Notes: generated by a model not told the origin, from the letters alone. A stretch of DNA of 64,000 bases from Flaviramulus_B aquimarinus (GCF_039543205.1 NZ_BAABJH010000001.1:1426001-1490000), one strand, 5' to 3'; counted from the stretch's first letter, positions 42,650 to 52,116 are shown. Numbers and translations are program-made.

Positions 42650-44197
42650 ATGAACAATCTCAAAGCCTATTTTACTTTTTTCGCTTTCATTTTAACATTT
42701 GCTATTCAAGGACAAACCTATACAACAACTTTTGAAGAAAACATATTTAAATCCTTCAAAAAGGATTCTATAAATTATAATTTTATTGAAAGCCTTTTTG
42801 CTATTGATTCAATAATGAATCAAGAAACAGTAGACACCTTTAAACAAGAGTTATATACGGTTATAAAAAGCTTTCCTAAAAAAGAAGAAAAAGCTAAAAA
42901 AGAGAAAAAAAGAATTAAATATATCTATGATATTATCCATGACAAGTTTTTCAAAAAGTATACTTTAGATGCTTATTTTAGTGATATTTTTAATGATGGT
43001 ACTTATAATTGTGTTACTGCATCTGCCCTATATGCTTTTGCTTTTGATGAATTACATATTCCCTATCACATTAAAGAAACACCTTCGCATGTCTTCCTAA
43101 TCGCCTACCCTAATTCCCACAAAATTTATTTAGAAACTACTGCTCCTGGAGCCTATGGCTATTCTACACCTAAAGAAACTGAGGTGCAAAAAATTATAGA
43201 CGAACTTATAGCTTATAAATTAGTTACAAAGGAAGAGGTTGCAGAAAAAGGTTATATGAAATTCTATGAAGACTATTTTTATGGCAAGGAATTTATAAAT
43301 AAATGCAACTTAATAGGCATGCAATATTATAATAAAGGCTTATTTGAATTAAATAATGTTAACTATTCAGAAGCTTTAAATAATTTAAGGAAGGCAAAAG
43401 TTTTTTATTCCTCTCCACTTATTAAGCCAATCCTTAAAAGTATCATGTTTACCCAAATTAATGATTTAACATTTAACAATCAAAAAGATGTAGATTATTT
43501 AATTGAATTATTATCTATATCTAATTATCCAGAAGACTACTCTATAGCTAGTTTAAAGTCTACATTATTTAAAATCACTGAACATGACGACAACGATTCT
43601 GAATTTATAGAAGAAACCATTAATAAATTTAAAACTATAACTAACGAAAAAGTAAGAAACGAAGCTATTGAATTTTTATATGAATATTTGGCTAGACATG
43701 CAGCTTCTGATGAAGATCATGATCAAGCCTTAAAGTACGCTGACACCATCTTAAAGTTCAATTCAAATAGTAAAATAGCAAAGCAGATAATTGAGTATGT
43801 GTGTTTTAAAAAAGTCATGTTTTCAATGTATGACCTAAACTCCCTTGATTCATTTTTAACAATGACTGAAAAATACGCGTTTTTAAAAACAAATAAACGT
43901 TACTCAATAAGTTTAGCCCATTTCTATGGAAATATATCTTTAATGAATTATAAAAGTAAAGACATTGATCCTGCAACAAATTATTTAAAAAAGTTTGAAA
44001 ATGTCATGGATAATAATAACTTAGTTAATGATATTAATAAAAATTTGATTGTTGATTTATATCTTAGAGCAGGAAATTATTACTATTACAAAAGCAAATA
44101 TAAATCTTCTTATAATATATTTAAAAAAGGGCTTTCTTATATCCCTAATCACCCAGATTTAGTCAAAAAAGCACAATGGTCTAAAGAAGAGCTTTAA
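42650..44197 (+). CDS. Exported transglutaminase-like/TPR protein of unknown role
   Basis: A 515-residue protein with an N-terminal signal (MNNLKAYFTFFAFILTFAIQ). Residues ~85-175 look like a transglutaminase-type papain fold: Cys in DGTYNCVTASALYAF (near 121), His in TPSHVFLIAYP (near 147), and an acidic residue in KIYLETTAP (near 163). The rest (~215-515) consists of helical repeats of TPR type (LNNLRKAKVFY, HDQALKYADTILKFN, SSYNIFKKGLSYIPNHPDLV). I know the combination from SirB1-like proteins, but not a function. It stands alone. Confidence 0.65.
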   Translation: MNNLKAYFTFFAFILTFAIQGQTYTTTFEENIFKSFKKDSINYNFIESLFAIDSIMNQETVDTFKQELYTVIKSFPKKEEKAKKEKKRIKYIYDIIHDKFFKKYTLDAYFSDIFNDGTYNCVTASALYAFAFDELHIPYHIKETPSHVFLIAYPNSHKIYLETTAPGAYGYSTPKETEVQKIIDELIAYKLVTKEEVAEKGYMKFYEDYFYGKEFINKCNLIGMQYYNKGLFELNNVNYSEALNNLRKAKVFYSSPLIKPILKSIMFTQINDLTFNNQKDVDYLIELLSISNYPEDYSIASLKSTLFKITEHDDNDSEFIEETINKFKTITNEKVRNEAIEFLYEYLARHAASDEDHDQALKYADTILKFNSNSKIAKQIIEYVCFKKVMFSMYDLNSLDSFLTMTEKYAFLKTNKRYSISLAHFYGNISLMNYKSKDIDPATNYLKKFENVMDNNNLVNDINKNLIVDLYLRAGNYYYYKSKYKSSYNIFKKGLSYIPNHPDLVKKAQWSKEEL

Positions 44198-44299
44198 TAT
44201 TCTCTTTTATTTAGAAATAGAAAATCTTAACAAACTCTGAATAGCCTTTTAAAAATAAAAATATCGGTCTGTATACTATTAAAAAATGAAAAAAATATG

Positions 44300-44307
44300 T
44301 AGGTTTG
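44300..44307 (+). promoter_or_regulatory. -7 element of the terB-like gene
   Basis: TAGGTTTG fits TANNTTTG, 23 bp before the ATG at 44331. Confidence 0.5.
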
Positions 44308-44330
44308 CATGACTAAAAAAAGAGAAATAT

Positions 44331-44762
44331 ATGTCGTTTTCAGATTTATTTGACAGTGGGTTTAAAAAGCGTAATGAGAGTCATTTTGCTGCAATTGTAC
44401 GTGTGGCTATGGCCGATGGTGTAATTACTGATGATGAAAAACACTTTTTGGATAGATTAGCGCGAAACTTAAACATTAGCGAAACTGATTATAAGTCCAT
44501 TTTAAAAGATTATCAGTCTCACCCTATAAACCCACCTGTATCTTATGACCATCGTTTAGAGCGTTTATACGATTTGGTACGTATGATACATGTTGACACC
44601 ATTAAAGGTGACCCAGAAATGCTGCTTTTAAAGAAAATTGCGGTTGGTCTTGGTTTTCATGCTGTAAACGTAAAATATATAATTGATAAGGCTTTAACGT
44701 TAGTTCACAACGGCGTAGACTTAGATACTTTTATGGACGAAATAAAGAATATGAATAGATAA
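44331..44762 (+). CDS. TerB-like family protein
   Basis: A 143-residue all-helical protein with the TerB core: AAIVRVAMADGVITDDEKHFLDRLA (22-46), an acidic metal-site-like DG.ITDDE, and a second half-repeat LYDLVRMIHVD...EMLLLKKIAVGLGF. TerB-type domains are linked to tellurite and envelope-stress complexes, though a lone copy has no known task. It has its own promoter and terminator. Confidence 0.85.
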   Translation: MSFSDLFDSGFKKRNESHFAAIVRVAMADGVITDDEKHFLDRLARNLNISETDYKSILKDYQSHPINPPVSYDHRLERLYDLVRMIHVDTIKGDPEMLLLKKIAVGLGFHAVNVKYIIDKALTLVHNGVDLDTFMDEIKNMNR

Positions 44763-44786
44763 AAACATTAAAATCTATACTATTTA

Positions 44787-44817
44787 AAAGCGTTCAAGAC
44801 ATTGGACGCTTTTTTTG
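44787..44817 (+). terminator. Terminator of the terB-like gene
   Basis: AGCGTTC (44789-44795) pairs with GGACGCT (44804-44810, one G-T pair) across an eight-base loop, followed by seven T. Confidence 0.85.
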
Positions 44818-44887
44818 TGAAAAAAAATGAAAACAAAAACAACAGACAAAGCCTAATCGATTTAACATTAAAAAAAACACATTTCCC

Positions 44888-44895
44888 TACCTTTG
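44888..44895 (+). promoter_or_regulatory. -7 element of the phosphotransferase gene
   Basis: TACCTTTG fits TANNTTTG and lies 7 bp before the ATG at 44903, so the mRNA may have almost no leader. Confidence 0.5.
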
Positions 44896-44902
44896 ATGCC
44901 CT

Positions 44903-45850
44903 ATGAACGATTATTTTAAATCTGTTATTCTGCAGGAAACTGGCGCGTCTTCTTTAATTAAAAAAGAAATCATTCAGGAATTATGGAGTGGTTACGGTAA
45001 AATTATACGCGTTCAATTAGAAAACACTCCTTTAGAAAGCGTTGTTGTTAAACATGTGCAATTGCCTAGAAACAATAATCACCCCAGAGGATGGCATACT
45101 GATATTGGCCATCAAAGAAAATTGAAATCTTACGAAGTAGAAACCACTTGGTATGAGCGTTATAGTAAACATAGTATGGCACGTTTACCAGAGTGCTTTG
45201 CTATAGAAAGTCACCAAGATGAAGTCCTTATAGTACTTGAAGATTTAGATAAAGCTGGCTTTCCATTACGAAAACAAAACGTTGAGTGGAAAGATATTGA
45301 GACTTGTTTAGAATGGTTGGCACAATTTCACGCCAGTTATTTAAGTGAAATTCCCGACGGACTTTGGGACGTTGGCACCTATTGGCATTTGGAAACCAGA
45401 CCTCAAGAACTCGAGGTTTTACAAGATAACCCATTAAAAAATGCAGCAGTCACTATTAACAACAAACTGAATAGTTGTAACTTTAAAACGTTTGTTCATG
45501 GTGATGCAAAATTGGCAAACTTTTGTTTTTCGGAAAACGGACAAGTGGCAGGCGTAGATTTTCAATATGTAGGAGGTGGCTGTGGTATGAAAGATGTCGC
45601 CTATTTTATTGGAAGTTGCCTTAATGAAAGCGATTGCGAACGTTTAGAATCAAAACTATTAGACACCTACTTTGCACATTTACACAAAGCTCTTGGTAAA
45701 AAAAATGAAGCCCTTGAAAAAGAATGGCGACCTTTATACCGTGTGGCTTGGGCAGATTTTCATCGGTTTTTAAAAGGCTGGAGTCCTGGCCATTGGAAAA
45801 TTAATAGCTATAGCGAACGTATCACTGCTGAAGTCATTAAAAACCTATAG
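44903..45850 (+). CDS. Aminoglycoside-phosphotransferase-like small-molecule kinase
   Basis: A 315-residue protein of the APH/EcKinase fold. The catalytic loop FVHGDAKLANFCF (near 200, HGD..xxN) and metal-binding VDFQ (near 222, in place of DFG/DxD) are present, and ALERLDK-type hinge VLEDLDKAGFP lies near 112. The family phosphorylates small molecules; the substrate here is unknown. The next gene starts 2 bp after its stop and encodes a CysQ-like phosphatase, so the pair may add and remove phosphate on related compounds. Confidence 0.8.
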   Translation: MNDYFKSVILQETGASSLIKKEIIQELWSGYGKIIRVQLENTPLESVVVKHVQLPRNNNHPRGWHTDIGHQRKLKSYEVETTWYERYSKHSMARLPECFAIESHQDEVLIVLEDLDKAGFPLRKQNVEWKDIETCLEWLAQFHASYLSEIPDGLWDVGTYWHLETRPQELEVLQDNPLKNAAVTINNKLNSCNFKTFVHGDAKLANFCFSENGQVAGVDFQYVGGGCGMKDVAYFIGSCLNESDCERLESKLLDTYFAHLHKALGKKNEALEKEWRPLYRVAWADFHRFLKGWSPGHWKINSYSERITAEVIKNL

Positions 45851-45852
45851 CA

Positions 45853-46677
45853 ATGGATTTACAACAATTAGCAAATATTGCCATTGAAGCGGCGCTTTCT
45901 GCTGGAAAAATCATTCAGAAGCACATGGATGATAGTATTACTGTAGAACAAAAAGAAGGCGGATCTAACTATGCCTCTCAAGTCGTAACACAAGTAGATC
46001 GCGAATGTGAAGCTGTTATTTTATCGCATTTAAAGCCAACTTATAAAGCCTTTGAAATTGGTTTATTGTCCGAAGAAACAGAAGATGATGAAAGCCGATT
46101 TAAAAAGGACTTTTTTTGGTGTATAGACCCTTTGGATGGCACATTAGCCTTTATTAACAAACAACCTGGGTTTTCTGTGTCTATTGCTTTAGTTGCTAAA
46201 GATGGAACGCCTGTAATTGGCGTTGTTTTTGATCCTAGCACTGAAACCTTATACCATGCTATAAAAGGAATTGGCGCTTATAAAGACAGAACGCCTTGGA
46301 CAATTAAAAACACGAATGACTATTTAACTTACGCCACCGATAAAACATTAAAAGACACACCTAAGTCGGCCAAAATACAACACATACTCAACACCCATAA
46401 AACCAATTTAGGGTTAAAAGGCATTAAAGAAATTTCAGGAGCAGGCGCCGTACTAAATGCTATTTTAGTTTTAGAAAATGGACCTGCATGCTTTTTAAAA
46501 CTCCCAAAAAAAGATATTGGAGGCGGCAGTATTTGGGACTATGCTGCAACAGCTTGTATATATCATGAACTCAATTTACCTGCTACAAATTTTAATGGCG
46601 AAACCTTAGATTTAAATAAAAAGGATGGTACTTTTATGAATCATCAAGGGGTTTTTTATTCCAACCTCGTATTATAA
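45853..46677 (+). CDS. CysQ-like inositol monophosphatase family phosphatase
   Basis: A 274-residue protein with the family's metal motifs: LSEETEDD (Glu-Glu near 74), WCIDPLDGTLAF (near 91-102), and the late IWDYAATACIYHE (Asp near 226, WD). These mark a Li+-sensitive, Mg2+-dependent phosphatase, most like 3'(2'),5'-bisphosphate nucleotidase CysQ. It could also act on inositol phosphates. It is co-transcribed with the kinase upstream. Confidence 0.85.
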   Translation: MDLQQLANIAIEAALSAGKIIQKHMDDSITVEQKEGGSNYASQVVTQVDRECEAVILSHLKPTYKAFEIGLLSEETEDDESRFKKDFFWCIDPLDGTLAFINKQPGFSVSIALVAKDGTPVIGVVFDPSTETLYHAIKGIGAYKDRTPWTIKNTNDYLTYATDKTLKDTPKSAKIQHILNTHKTNLGLKGIKEISGAGAVLNAILVLENGPACFLKLPKKDIGGGSIWDYAATACIYHELNLPATNFNGETLDLNKKDGTFMNHQGVFYSNLVL

Positions 46678-46697
46678 AATTAAAAGAAAACATCTAT

Positions 46698-47519
46698 TTA
46701 ATTTACAAAAGCCACAATCCTTAAAGGCGCACCACTACCTCCTTTTATTTTCATGGGTAGTGCCACAACTTCAAAGCCTTTACTTGGTAATTTGTCCAGA
46801 TTCGTTAAGTTTTCAAAGGCAGGAATGTTTTCGGATAATAAAATAACGTGGGTTTTAAAATATTGCGATTGTCCGTAATCAATACTTGGCGTATCAATGC
46901 CTATGGATTTAATATCTCTGTTATCTACCAGCCATTGGGCTGCTTCTGGTGATAACCCAGGAAAATGAAGCAACTTTACCGCTTCATCGCCACGTTGGTC
47001 TGTGCCTAAATACTTTTTTTTATCTGGATAAAATTTTGAAAACCCTGTTTCTAATAACACAATACTTCCTGCTGGGATTTGCATATTTTCTTGTGCTTCC
47101 CAATTAGTAAAATCTTCTATACTTACTAAATAATCGGGATTGGTTAAAGCTGTTTTTGAAACATCAATTTTAATCGCATGTCCTATTAAATTCTCTAAAG
47201 GAATTTCATCAACGTATTGTTTGCCTTTAGCAAAATGTATCGGTGCATCTATATGTGTCCCACCGTGTTCGGCCGTTGCAAAATTGTTAGCAGCATAATA
47301 AAACCCTTTGTCTGTTTCGCCAGCTGCAACAACATCCATTTCAAACTCTTTAGCTGTTACCCAATACACGGTTTCTTCAGAAAACACATGGGTTAAATCT
47401 ACTATTTGCCGTTTTACAGGTGGGGTTTCTTTTAAATTCTCCGCTTTTACTTCTTTACTAGTAGTATTACACGCCGCTAATAATGAAAAACCTAATAAAA
47501 TATATAGTACTCTTTCCAT
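46698..47519 (-). CDS. Cyclase/kynurenine-formamidase-like lipoprotein
   Basis: A 273-residue lipoprotein (signal ending in SLLAAC, Cys 17). The metal-site motif HGGTHIDAPIHF (near 87-98) is the hallmark of the cyclase/arylformamidase family, and a second conserved part is GIDTPSIDYGQS (near 200). These enzymes hydrolyse amides or esters with a bound metal. The export signal is unusual against cytosolic KynB and places the reaction in the periplasm. The substrate is unknown. Confidence 0.85.
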   Translation of the reverse strand: MERVLYILLGFSLLAACNTTSKEVKAENLKETPPVKRQIVDLTHVFSEETVYWVTAKEFEMDVVAAGETDKGFYYAANNFATAEHGGTHIDAPIHFAKGKQYVDEIPLENLIGHAIKIDVSKTALTNPDYLVSIEDFTNWEAQENMQIPAGSIVLLETGFSKFYPDKKKYLGTDQRGDEAVKLLHFPGLSPEAAQWLVDNRDIKSIGIDTPSIDYGQSQYFKTHVILLSENIPAFENLTNLDKLPSKGFEVVALPMKIKGGSGAPLRIVAFVN

Positions 47520-47563
47520 CTTAATTGAATTTAAGCTTAAATATAAGCATTAAACTAAAAACG

Positions 47564-49681
47564 CTATTTATGCAACTTTAACTGAATGCGCTTTCGTGGT
47601 ACATCAACTTCTAAAACTTTTACAATAATTTGCTGGTGTAAATGCACATGTTCATTCACATCTTTTACAAAACTATCTGATAGGTTTGAAACATGAATTA
47701 ACCCACTTTCTTTAATACCAACATCTACAAAACATCCAAAATTGGTGATATTATTAACAATTCCTGGGAGTAATTGTCCTTCACGTAAATCATTAATGGT
47801 TTTTATATTTTGATTGAACGTGAATACTTTGGCTTGTTCACGAATATCCAGTCCAGGTTTTTCTAATTCTTTGATGATGTCTTCTAAGGTTAATAACCCT
47901 ACTGAATCTGTACAATATGCTTTTAAATCTATCTTTTGAAGCAATGCTTTATTGCCTATTAAATCTTGAATGGATTTCTTTAAATCTTTTGCCATTTTAG
48001 TAACTATCCCATAACTTTCGGGATGAACGGCAGAATCATCCAACGGGTTTTGAGCTTCTTTAATTCTTAAAAATGCAGCACCTTGCTCAAAAGCTTTTCC
48101 TCCTAATCGTGGTACTTTTTTAATATCTTGTCTTGAATTAAAAACGCCATTTTCATTGCGATAATTAAAAATGTTTTCTGCTAGTTTTGGTCCAATACCG
48201 GAGACGTAACTTAATAACGGTTTACTTGCTGTATTGATGTTTACCCCAACTGAATTTACACAGTTTTCAACCACAACATCTAATTGTTTTTGAAGCTTAG
48301 TTTGGTCTACATCATGCTGATATTGCCCAACGCCAATAGACTTGGCATCAATTTTAACCAATTCTGCTAACGGATCTTGTAAACGTCTGCCAATAGAAAC
48401 GGAACCACGCACCGTAACATCGTAATTCGGGAATTCCTCTCGTGCTATTTTAGATGCTGAATAGATACTTGCTCCTGCCTCGCTAACCACAAAAACTTGC
48501 ACATCATTTTTAAAATGTACTTTTCGTATTAACGCTTCTGTTTCTCGCGATGCGGTACCATTTCCAATGGCAATGGCTTCAATTTTATAAGCGTCGGCTA
48601 ACGAACTTATTTTTTTCATCGCTCCAATACTATCACTTTTTGGGGGATGCGGGTATATGGTTTCGTTATATTTTAATTGGCCTTGGGCATCTAAACACAC
48701 AATTTTACAGCCTGTTCTAAAACCAGGATCAATAGCCAAAACGCGCTTTTCGCCTAATGGCGAACCCAATAAGAGTTGCTTTAAATTTTTAGCGAACACG
48801 CTTATGGCAGATGCATCGGCTTTGTCTTTTGCTAATTGTAAAGCTTCATTACTTAATGCAGGCAATAAAAGGCGTTTGTAAGCATCTTTTATGGCAATTT
48901 CAATCTGTTCTGCACAAGCGTTATTGCTTTTTATAATTCGTCTTTCAATATTATCAATAGCGCGTTCGTTATCAATTCCAATTTTAACTCTAATAAAACC
49001 TTCTTTTTCAGCCCTTAAAATAGCTAATAATCGATGAGATGGGATTCTGCTGAGATGCTCTTCCCAATCAAAATAATCTCTGAATTTTTGAGCGTTTTCA
49101 TCTCCAACTTTTGTTTTTATCACTTTTGTGGAAATCATAGCAAAACGCTCAAGCTGACGGCGGAGGTTATTCCGAATATCTGTACGCTCATTAACCCATT
49201 CTGCAATAATATGACGTGCGCCTTGTAAAGCATCTTCAACTGAGTTCACTTCGCCTTTCAGATATTTAAACGCTATGGATTCTATATCATTTGCATTTTG
49301 AGACATAATGATTTTTGCCAATGGTTCTAATCCGTGTTGTCTTGCTTTTTCAGCTTTGGTTTTTCGGCTTTTTTTGTATGGTAAGTATATATCTTCTAGT
49401 GTTGTTAAATCTTGAGTATTTTCTATTTTTTGATTTAATTCTGAAGTTAAGACACCTTGTTCTTCTAGGGCTTTTAAAATGGCTTTCTTTCGCTTTTCTA
49501 AGGCTTCAAATTGTTCTTTGAATTTTACAATATCGCCTATTTGAACTTCATTTAGATTTCCGGTGCGCTCTTTTCTGTAACGTGATATAAATGGGATGGT
49601 GCAATCTTCATTTAATAAATCAATGGTGCTTTTTACTGATTGTTCTGGAAGTTGTGTGTGTTGGATTATATATTTTATCAT
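47564..49681 (-). CDS. tex: Tex-family RNA-binding transcription accessory protein
   Basis: A 705-residue Tex/YhgF. The order is Tex N-terminal helical domain with IPFISRYRKERTGNLNE (29-45), a YqgF/RNase H-like domain with AIDPGFRTGCK (near 318), tandem helix-hairpin-helix (NINTASKPLLSYVSGIG, ~485), and a C-terminal S1 domain (LLPGIVNNITNFGCFVDVGI, ~635-700). It binds nucleic acid and affects transcription in other bacteria. A CAAATCTA (minus TAGATTTG) -7 element lies at 49707-49714. Confidence 0.93.
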   Translation of the reverse strand: MIKYIIQHTQLPEQSVKSTIDLLNEDCTIPFISRYRKERTGNLNEVQIGDIVKFKEQFEALEKRKKAILKALEEQGVLTSELNQKIENTQDLTTLEDIYLPYKKSRKTKAEKARQHGLEPLAKIIMSQNANDIESIAFKYLKGEVNSVEDALQGARHIIAEWVNERTDIRNNLRRQLERFAMISTKVIKTKVGDENAQKFRDYFDWEEHLSRIPSHRLLAILRAEKEGFIRVKIGIDNERAIDNIERRIIKSNNACAEQIEIAIKDAYKRLLLPALSNEALQLAKDKADASAISVFAKNLKQLLLGSPLGEKRVLAIDPGFRTGCKIVCLDAQGQLKYNETIYPHPPKSDSIGAMKKISSLADAYKIEAIAIGNGTASRETEALIRKVHFKNDVQVFVVSEAGASIYSASKIAREEFPNYDVTVRGSVSIGRRLQDPLAELVKIDAKSIGVGQYQHDVDQTKLQKQLDVVVENCVNSVGVNINTASKPLLSYVSGIGPKLAENIFNYRNENGVFNSRQDIKKVPRLGGKAFEQGAAFLRIKEAQNPLDDSAVHPESYGIVTKMAKDLKKSIQDLIGNKALLQKIDLKAYCTDSVGLLTLEDIIKELEKPGLDIREQAKVFTFNQNIKTINDLREGQLLPGIVNNITNFGCFVDVGIKESGLIHVSNLSDSFVKDVNEHVHLHQQIIVKVLEVDVPRKRIQLKLHK

Positions 49682-49706
49682 GCTGATTGAAACTCTAAAT
49701 TTTAAC

Positions 49707-49714
49707 CAAATCTA
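49707..49714 (-). promoter_or_regulatory. -7 element of tex
   Basis: On the minus strand TAGATTTG fits TANNTTTG, 25 bp before the tex ATG. Confidence 0.5.
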
Positions 49715-49742
49715 AAGAATTTTGAAGTTATTTCAACTAAAA

Positions 49743-49774
49743 AGACCTGTCAGGTTTTTAAACTAAACAGGTCT
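49743..49774 (-). terminator. Terminator of the small Lys/Cys-rich gene
   Basis: AGACCTGT (49743-49750) and ACAGGTCT (49767-49774) form an 8-bp stem; on the minus strand TCTTTTTAG follows. Confidence 0.75.
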
Positions 49775-49796
49775 CGATTTTTATCTTTATCGAATG

Positions 49797-49958
49797 TTAT
49801 GCCACTTTCTTAATCAAATCAAAACAAGGGCATTTTTTACACCGCTTATTTTCGCCTTTTTTAAATTTTTTACAGCAACTTGTTTTTACTTTATTAGGAA
49901 CATCTATTCCTAATTTTCGTAATTTTTTTATTGCTTTCTTTTTCTTCTTTTTACCCAC
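49797..49958 (-). CDS. Small basic Cys-rich protein
   Basis: A 53-residue protein if started at the GTG at 49958 (VGKKKKKKAIKKLRKLGIDV...). The frame extends to a TTG at 49988, but that TTG is the end of a TATTTTTG promoter element (49993-49986), so the shorter start is better. The N-terminal half is lysine-rich. The second half holds six cysteines (TSCCKKFKKG...RCKKCPCFDL) that could bind a metal. I know no function. Its own promoter and terminator support a real gene. Confidence 0.6.
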   Translation of the reverse strand: MGKKKKKKAIKKLRKLGIDVPNKVKTSCCKKFKKGENKRCKKCPCFDLIKKVA

Positions 49959-50033
49959 TACAGAACTATAAAATCTAAACTCTGGCAAAAATAAGTTATT
50001 TTTATTAAATCTAAATAAGCTTAACTGTTAAAA

Positions 50034-50552
50034 TTATTGAGGTGTGTTTGTAGCTGCCGTAGTAACGGTTAGGTTTTCAATATCTCTATCAAATAAATAC
50101 AAACCGCCTTTATCATCGCCAATCAGGTTAATCTTGTCCAGAATGGTACGTGCTACAGCTTCTTCCTCAATTTGTTCGGCTACATACCATTGCAAAAAAT
50201 TATGGGTGGCATAGTCTTTTTCTTGAAGGCTTATATGTACTAATTCATTTATACTTTGAGAGACATAAACTTCATGGTCGAATAGTTTTTCGAACATTTC
50301 CTTGAACGATTTAAAAATGACGTTGGGCTCTTTTAGCTGTGAGATTTTAGCGTGTCCGCCACGTTCATTTACAAACTTAATCAATTTTAACATGTGTTCG
50401 CGTTCTTCATCAGATTGTGCATACATGAAATTAGAAACGCCTTCTAACCCTTTTACCTCAGCCCAACAGGCCATTGCTAAATATATTTGAGATGATTCTG
50501 CCTCAATTCTTATCTGATTATTTAATGCTTTTTCTATTGTTTTTGATAACAT
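50034..50552 (-). CDS. ftnA: Ferritin
   Basis: A 172-residue non-haem ferritin from the ATG at 50552 (MLSKTIEKALNNQIRIEAESSQIYLAM). The frame extends 17 residues further upstream, but those are not part of the family. Ferroxidase residues are visible: Glu in EAESSQIYL (near 17), the SDEEREHM helix (near 49-56), and AEQIEEEAVARTIL (near 130). It stores iron in 24-mer shells, which fits the Feo and metal-regulator genes in this window. Confidence 0.92.
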   Translation of the reverse strand: MLSKTIEKALNNQIRIEAESSQIYLAMACWAEVKGLEGVSNFMYAQSDEEREHMLKLIKFVNERGGHAKISQLKEPNVIFKSFKEMFEKLFDHEVYVSQSINELVHISLQEKDYATHNFLQWYVAEQIEEEAVARTILDKINLIGDDKGGLYLFDRDIENLTVTTAATNTPQ

Positions 50553-50620
50553 AATATTCCTTTTTGTAAAGTTACAGATTTCTCCAAATTCATAACAATA
50601 CATTTTAGTTTTTTTAAAAA

Positions 50621-50653
50621 CAAAAAAAGGCTATCCTTAAAAAGAATAGCCTT
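50621..50653 (-). terminator. Terminator of the cupredoxin-like gene
   Basis: AAGGCTAT (50627-50634) pairs with ATAGCCTT (50646-50653); the minus strand continues with TTTTTTTG. Confidence 0.85.
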
Positions 50654-50675
50654 AATTACTATCAATCAAACTAAA

Positions 50676-51062
50676 CTACTGAACTGTTAGTGTATATTGT
50701 GGTGTTGGGTTTAATGGGCAGAAATACACATATTCGCCTTTTGCTAATGTTGTTGCATTAGTTTTTTCTGTTTTACCCTCTTTAACAACTGTTGTTACAT
50801 AAGCTGTTTTAATATGGTTTTCTGGTTTACTAGCATCTTTTCCTTTTGGTACTAAAACTAAGCCTACTTCATTTGCAGCATGGTTATTTGACACTTCAAA
50901 TACATAAGTCCCTTCACTTACTGTAATGGCTTTTTGAACAAATTCTCCTTTTGTTTGTTCTAAAGCAATCGTTTTTACTGCTTTATCCATCATGCTGTCT
51001 TGTGCATTTGAGTTGAATGCGAATGCTAATACGATTACTAAAATTGATACTACTTTTTTCAT
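50676..51062 (-). CDS. Exported cupredoxin-like protein with incomplete copper site
   Basis: A 128-residue protein with a signal peptide (MKKVVSILVIVLAFAFNSNA). The mature part has the cupredoxin look: VSEGTYVFEVSNNHAANEVGLVLV with one His, and GEYVYFCPLNPTPQYTLTVQ with one Cys near the end. The usual His and Met after the Cys (as in FC..PGH...M) are missing, so a standard type 1 copper site cannot form. It is the last gene of a minus-strand group with the NTF2-like and AhpD-like genes, 56 bp after the former. Confidence 0.65.
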   Translation of the reverse strand: MKKVVSILVIVLAFAFNSNAQDSMMDKAVKTIALEQTKGEFVQKAITVSEGTYVFEVSNNHAANEVGLVLVPKGKDASKPENHIKTAYVTTVVKEGKTEKTNATTLAKGEYVYFCPLNPTPQYTLTVQ

Positions 51063-51118
51063 TGTTTTAAATTTTATGAGCTTTTTGCTCGGATTTATTG
51101 ATTTGATTATTACTATTA

Positions 51119-51487
51119 TTATGCGTGGTAATAGCGTTCGTTAATTATCTTGCCATCTTTCCACTGGGTTCTATTTACTTGTTCGAATTTGTGATGTTGT
51201 CCATCATTGGTTTTAAACTCCATTATAGCTTCATAATATGAGAAGTCTCCTGTTACTGCCACATTATTCATTTCGTATCTATAAAATTCCACTACGGTTG
51301 CTAATAATTCTTTTTCTGCCGCTATACAAACGTCTTTACCCACTTTAGGTTCTCCGTTTGCTTCTTGTAAGATGACATCGTCTGCTAAATATTTATCCAT
51401 TGCTTCTAGAAATTGTCCTTTCCCTAGTAATTCTTTAAGATCGATTAACGCGTCTTCAATTTTTGTTGTTTCTGTGATTGTTCTCAT
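51119..51487 (-). CDS. SnoaL/NTF2-like fold protein
   Basis: A 122-residue protein with the SnoaL-like pattern: helix GKGQFLEAMDKYLADDVILQEANGEPKVGKD (20-50), then strands ending QVNRTQWKDGKIINERYYH. Family members are small cone-shaped barrels with varied or no enzyme activity. It lies 31 bp after the AhpD-like gene and probably shares its transcript. Confidence 0.8.
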   Translation of the reverse strand: MRTITETTKIEDALIDLKELLGKGQFLEAMDKYLADDVILQEANGEPKVGKDVCIAAEKELLATVVEFYRYEMNNVAVTGDFSYYEAIMEFKTNDGQHHKFEQVNRTQWKDGKIINERYYHA

Positions 51488-51518
51488 TTTTTTGATTTTA
51501 TAAATGATTATCTTTTAT

Positions 51519-52067
51519 CTATACGGTTGTTGTTTCTAATGGTTGAGCTTCTGGAAAATCTACAGGAATTTCTGTTGTGTTATTAATATAATTTGAAATG
51601 GTTTTATCTCCAACTAAAGAAATTACATCAATTAGGTTTCCTTTTGTATATCCAACATTAAAGAAGTTTTCTAAAACATCAGAATCTGTTCTTCCTCTAT
51701 TTTCTGTAACATTTTTTGCTAATCTTGCTAAAGCATCTTGCTTTTTATCAAAAGATGCATAACCAGCTCTTAATTCTAAGATTTGATCATCATTAAAACC
51801 GTTCATTTTTCCTATTGCTGTATGGGCTGACAAACAATACACACAATTGTTAACTTGGCTTACTGCTAAGTTTACAACCTCTCTTTCTTTAGCTGATAAA
51901 GATGTTTTAGCGTTTGAAAATGTCAAATAATTTTCTAAAGCGGTATCACTATGTGCATATGTTGCATATAAGTTAGGTACGAATCCTAAGGCTTTGTTTA
52001 AATTATCGAAAATAGCTTGGTTATTTTCGCTTACTTGGTCTCTGGTAGGAACATTAAATGTGCTCAT
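51519..52067 (-). CDS. AhpD-like carboxymuconolactone decarboxylase family protein
   Basis: A 182-residue alkylhydroperoxidase-type protein. The active-site motif is NNCVYCLSAHTAIGK (CxxC plus His, near 72-81), and the N-terminal RDQVSENNQAIFDNLNKALGFVPNLYATYAHS is typical of the uncharacterised peroxidase-related group. It may reduce peroxides. It heads a three-gene group and has a CATCTTTG -7-like element 50 bp upstream. Confidence 0.88.
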   Translation of the reverse strand: MSTFNVPTRDQVSENNQAIFDNLNKALGFVPNLYATYAHSDTALENYLTFSNAKTSLSAKEREVVNLAVSQVNNCVYCLSAHTAIGKMNGFNDDQILELRAGYASFDKKQDALARLAKNVTENRGRTDSDVLENFFNVGYTKGNLIDVISLVGDKTISNYINNTTEIPVDFPEAQPLETTTV

Positions 52068-52116
52068 AATTTTAATTTTTTAAGTGTTTATTATTTTTAA
52101 TCTGATTTGTTTTTGT

